Shown: piece after piece, positions 60,825 through 64,000 of the stretch
Position numbering within the stretch: position 1 is the stretch's first letter
Layout of the letters: every line of letters begins with the position of its first letter
Assembly (NCBI GenBank): GCA_963585895.1
Contig: OY757921.1
Span: forward strand, 79,556,316-79,620,315
Length of the DNA stretch: 64,000 nt
Source: Sepioteuthis lessoniana
Lineage: Eukaryota > Mollusca > Cephalopoda > Myopsida > Loliginidae
Direction of reading: 5' to 3'
Translations under genes and position numbers: made by a program
The notes under the pieces: generated by a model
What the model was told of the DNA's origin: nothing
The model's database searches: none
Seen by the model: only the letters and a program-made list of their open reading frames with translations

Positions 60825-61605
60825 ATGCATCCGTATTTTGCGGGTATTCCTCTCTATGTTATTTCCTCCACAAGTACAACACAAAATTTTACAATCACGT
60901 AAAAGAAATGGAATAGAACACAGCGAACATTAAACAACAAACAATTTAATATGCATAAAACAGAATATGAAAACAAATAAAATACATGATGTGTAAATGG
61001 CCTTTTGGAAAATAAAGTTTGGCAAGAAGAAAATAAATTTGTTTAAAGGTGTATGTATGTTCATGTTAACGGAGTCCGTAAATAAGTTGTTCTTACATTA
61101 AGTTCATGTCTTGTTTTATGATTGTGGTGACAGCGTGTCGCGTTGATGAAAGAAAGTTTGTCGGGTTTTTCTTTTGAATGTGATTCGCGGCCATCTGTAC
61201 CTAGGTCATGAACTTTAGTTGTGGAAGAAAAGGAATTTGCCGGACAGAGTATCGGCTACTGCTTTACTGGCTTAGTGGCTTGTGGTTTAGTCTTAGTGAA
61301 TGGCACCCTAACTGTGTGTTATTTATACCGTAATAGTGGATCAAAGAATCATCCTAAAATTTTGGTGCGTAGACATTTATTGACCAATCAGATTTGTATT
61401 TTACTATTTCATTTTAAAGCCTCAATATTTTCTGTAAATTGACTTCCGATCCTATTTTTCTAGAATGTTCTATTCTATGTTTGCAGCTGATTGGTTGAAA
61501 AATATAAAAATGTAACTTAAATGCTAATGTGGTTTTGATCCTAAATTTCTAGAATGTTCTTAAGTATGTTTTTATTGCTTATTTTAAGACTAGAAAAAAT
61601 GTGTA
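60825..61605 (+). repeat. ~800-bp dispersed repeat M with two heat-shock elements, copy 2
   Basis: Collinear with 23,515-24,412. ccaat at 61,384, inverted CCAAT near 61,488, TATA-like aaaatataaaaatg, and TTCTAGAATGTTCT at 61,458-61,471 and 61,547-61,560. The 73-residue plus frame within it (61,221-61,442) is not conserved in copy 1 and is not called. Confidence 0.7.
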
Positions 61606-61868
61606 TCCCATAAATACAACTTGAACTTCAGGTTTTGTTAACATAAAAACTGAGTCTACTAAACAGAAGAAAAGTCCATTCCTGAAATAATGAACAAAAG
61701 TAGTATCCAGAAATAATAGTCCCTCTGCCATAGAATTCTGATTTCACAACAATCACCCCCTTCACTTTTCAGAATTCTTAATCTAGCAAATTCTCAGTTT
61801 TCTGAAATTACTACAACAGTGAGACTGCTCCAGCTAACAATCACAAAAATGAAAATTCACTCTCAGAT

Positions 61869-62211
61869 TGCCCACTCAGCTGGAGCTGTAAAATACAGCA
61901 ACTGATTCTCTGCAGAGGAGTAAGAAAAATGAGTGTCATGGATATGACACTAAACAATCTGATGGTGAGGCTCCAGTAATGCTATAGCTTTGGGGGATGC
62001 AAAGTACCCTTTCATTGCCATTGCTCCCAGGTCCACTCTGGCCCGGAGTGGTAGCACCCGATTGGGTCCTATCTATAGGTCAAATAGAACTAAACTGTGT
62101 ACTTATGCTAAACTGAATTGTTTGAAGTAGAACTGTTTATATGTATGAAAATGGATTTGGCATTAAATAACTTACAATGGTTGATGTGTCGTAAAACCAA
62201 ACCAAACCAAA
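61869..62211 (+). repeat. Family C retroposon with target duplication
   Basis: 343 bp from tgcccactcagctggagctg to accaaaccaaaccaaa, flanked by tcactctcagat (61,857-61,868) and tcaccttcagat (62,212-62,223). Few interior repeats; tail gcattaaataacttacaatg. Confidence 0.88.
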
Positions 62212-62744
62212 TCACCTTCAGATCCACATTTAAGAAGATACATACATTCCAGCCACCTGATGGGCTAAATTACAATTAAATCAAAGTATTTTATTTTTCT
62301 TGTAAGTTCTGCAAAGAAAGTTGCTTCAAATTTAAATCCAAAGTTAAACAAGATGTCGACATGAAAGTGAGACTAATGGTAGCTCTCCACAAAAGAGTGT
62401 TCATTTGTGTCTGGCGTGCAGGGCAGTAATCTGATCCGAAGGAAGAAACACTGCCATTACGGTGTGAAAGAAAAGAAAAATACTCACCGCTGTTTCAATA
62501 ATCCACCTTCAGCCCATTCTAAAGGAAAAAAGAGAGGAGGCCCCCGAGCGCAATTTTTATAGGCTAAGGAAATGGATTATGGGTAGAGTGGCGTGAATAA
62601 AAACCGACTCGTTTTTTTGTTGTGAGTTTCTCGGCAAGAAGCAGAAGCAGAAGCAGGTGGAAGAGGAACGAAAGGAGAAGCATAGAGAGAGAAAAGGAGA
62701 GTGAGGAAAAGAAGGAGGAAAGTGGAGGAGGAACTCAAAGAGGG

Positions 62745-62825
62745 AAGTGGTGTAGCAAGAAACCCGCAAGCACTTTAGACTGAAATCTAAAGATTCCTGG
62801 TTCAATCCCGGGTTCAACACTCAGG
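62745..62825 (+). other. tRNA-Ser-like sequence
   Basis: gtggtgtagcaagaaaccc, an anticodon-arm-like ctttaga/tctaaag stem with a UGA-like centre, and cctggttcaatcccggg as a T arm with a good B box. The D arm and acceptor stem do not fold convincingly, so this is a tRNA-derived fragment (SINE head or primer copy) rather than a working tRNA gene. Confidence 0.45.
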
Positions 62826-63214
62826 GAGATCATGCACCCTAAAGCTACACAAGAATTCTTAAAAGTAAAAGGTGAATGTTGCAAAATTGGACTTCCGTAG
62901 GGAAGGGACTATTATTTCTGGAATGGACTTTCCTTCTGTTTAGTTGACTCAGTTTTTGTATTAATAAGCTGTTGTATAATACGAAAAGAAATCAAACATA
63001 CCTTGTACTTAAGGTTTTATTAACACATAAATAATAAACAAAAGCAGTTTCCAGAAATAATAGTCCCTCTCTTGTAGAAGTTCAATTTCATGACAGTAAA
63101 AAAAAAGAAATCTTTTAAAAATTTATTTTATATAAAGAATTCTTATACACTTAAACTTTCAGTCCCTTTAATTTTATGCTACAATTGATTTTTTATACCA
63201 TTCAAATTTATGAC

Positions 63215-63262
63215 ATTTTGATAGAAATAAGGCTGCATGTTATACACAAATAATTATGTTAC
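63215..63262. repeat. MITE end fragment, second family
   Basis: gcatgttatacacaaataat matches the right terminal repeat of 22,885-23,405. Confidence 0.5.
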
Positions 63263-63269
63263 ATCTGAA

Positions 63270-64000
63270 GAAGGCTAAACTGTCAAAATGTATTAAAGAA
63301 TGCAGTAATGAAAACAATATTATGAAAAATATTGGGAATAACAAATTCAACTTGCAAATTTGTTTGATACTACATAACGATTATAAGAAAACCACAGTGA
63401 CATTATCAGAATTTTACATATGATTAAAGACAATAAAAATCTAATTCAAATACTTGTCTAGCACTACTTGATCATTATATTGCAGTCACTGTACCATGAT
63501 AATTATATTTGCTTACAGTCACATTAAAAAAGGAATGAATTAAAAAGCAAATAAGAATAAGATTGATGTTCAGAATTTAAGTTCCTTTTGGTTTGAAAGA
63601 ATACAGTATATACTCATGTAATGAAGAACTTTTTAAGACTACCTTTTCCCCTCAAAAACAAGGGGTCATCCGTTATATGAGTTGTGTTTTTGAAACATCA
63701 AAGTTTACTTTGTTTCTAGGCCTAACTTTGCCTGAAAATGTCCCTGCATTGTCTATATCTAAACAAAGGTTATCAGTTAAGATAATAAAGTTTTTACTTA
63801 ACATTATTTACTATTTATAACTGTAGTGAAAATTGGGGTGAAAATCACTACTTACCTCAGTGCATATGCTCCGCATGCAAGATATATTTTTTTGACTGGA
63901 AAAAACATGGCTGCCCTGAGCAAGCTTATATTGCAAATGATTACGAATTTTCACGTCAGCAGTGATGTAAAACCACGGAGAGTGAAGATGTGCATGCAAA
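63270..64000. other. Unassigned sequence to the end of the window
   Basis: No further SNAPC4 exon with paired splice sites was found. 63,600-63,900 is a plus-strand stretch (ggggtcatccgttatatgag) that looks like an old repeat, but it has no second copy here. Confidence 0.4.

Larger units (their letters stand above)
61620..62980. repeat. Element with ~120-bp inverted arms, plus a third copy of the arm at 63,000-63,100
   Basis: Left arm 61,626-61,750 (aaactgagtctactaaacag, ccagaaataatagtccctct) is inverted at 62,875-62,978 and repeated in direct orientation at about 63,003-63,105. Between the arms lie a family C copy (61,869-62,211) and a GC-richer stretch with a tRNA-like sequence (62,745-62,825). 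The class is unknown; inverted-arm retroelements and MITE-type elements are both possible. Confidence 0.6.

Noticed and set aside
62745-62825. Functional tRNA-Ser gene
   Set aside because: The T arm and anticodon-like stem are good, but the acceptor stem and D arm do not pair, so it is kept only as a tRNA-derived fragment.
63262-63300. ctgaagaaggctaaactgtc resembling the motif of the inverted-repeat element
   Set aside because: The stem needed after CTGAAGA does not form and GAAAC is absent, so only a remote resemblance remains.
1-64000. CRISPR array, bacterial operon, riboswitch or rRNA gene
   Set aside because: None seen; the spliced gene, SINEs and composition are animal. The tandem arrays have no spacer structure.

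Overview
The window is animal nuclear DNA: AT-rich, full of (TA)n and (CA)n microsatellites, and packed with tRNA-derived SINEs, Tc1/mariner DNA transposons, LINE pieces and other dispersed repeats. The only gene I can name is SNAPC4 (SNAP190), the Myb-repeat subunit of the snRNA-activating protein complex. Fifteen coding exons on the + strand run from 11,129 to 60,285 and join in one unbroken reading frame of 512 residues. Both ends of the gene are missing from what I can see: the first exon found has an incoming split codon, and the long C-terminal tail expected from the vertebrate protein must lie past 64,000. The repeat content (several co-existing tRNA SINE families sharing core and tail modules, mariner and maT-type elements) suggests a mollusc, most likely a cephalopod. 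That assignment is inference from recalled repeat types, not proof.

Layout. 1-4,700: microsatellites, a palindromic MITE, a decayed Tc1/mariner copy and SINEs of three families. 4,720-5,470: an unusually CpG-rich, repeat-poor block with a possible first exon of an unidentified minus-strand gene, which would lie head-to-head with SNAPC4. 5,465-11,000: family-C retroposon copies, then a minus-strand family-A SINE split by two later insertions, an ~850-bp repeat and a 1.9-kb GC-rich repeat-bearing element. 11,129-60,285: SNAPC4. Exons encode an N-terminal region with the conserved CLFLNNIYQ segment, a linker, then half repeat Rh and Myb repeats Ra, Rb, Rc and Rd. Introns range from 195 bp to 7.8 kb and consist largely of repeats. 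60,286-64,000: a second copy of a heat-shock-element-bearing repeat, a family-C copy with target duplications, and a repeat with inverted arms.

Most notable outside the gene: two mariner copies sharing an internal deletion plugged by telomere-like CCCTAA repeats; a ~550-bp inverted-repeat insertion with a hammerhead-like motif and a 14-bp target duplication inside a LINE ORF1; an ~850-bp repeat whose long hairpin keeps pairing through a double change; an ~850-bp repeat with two heat-shock elements in both copies; and a 3' tail module shared by retroposons with unrelated heads. Repeat boundaries are approximate unless a target-site duplication is given.
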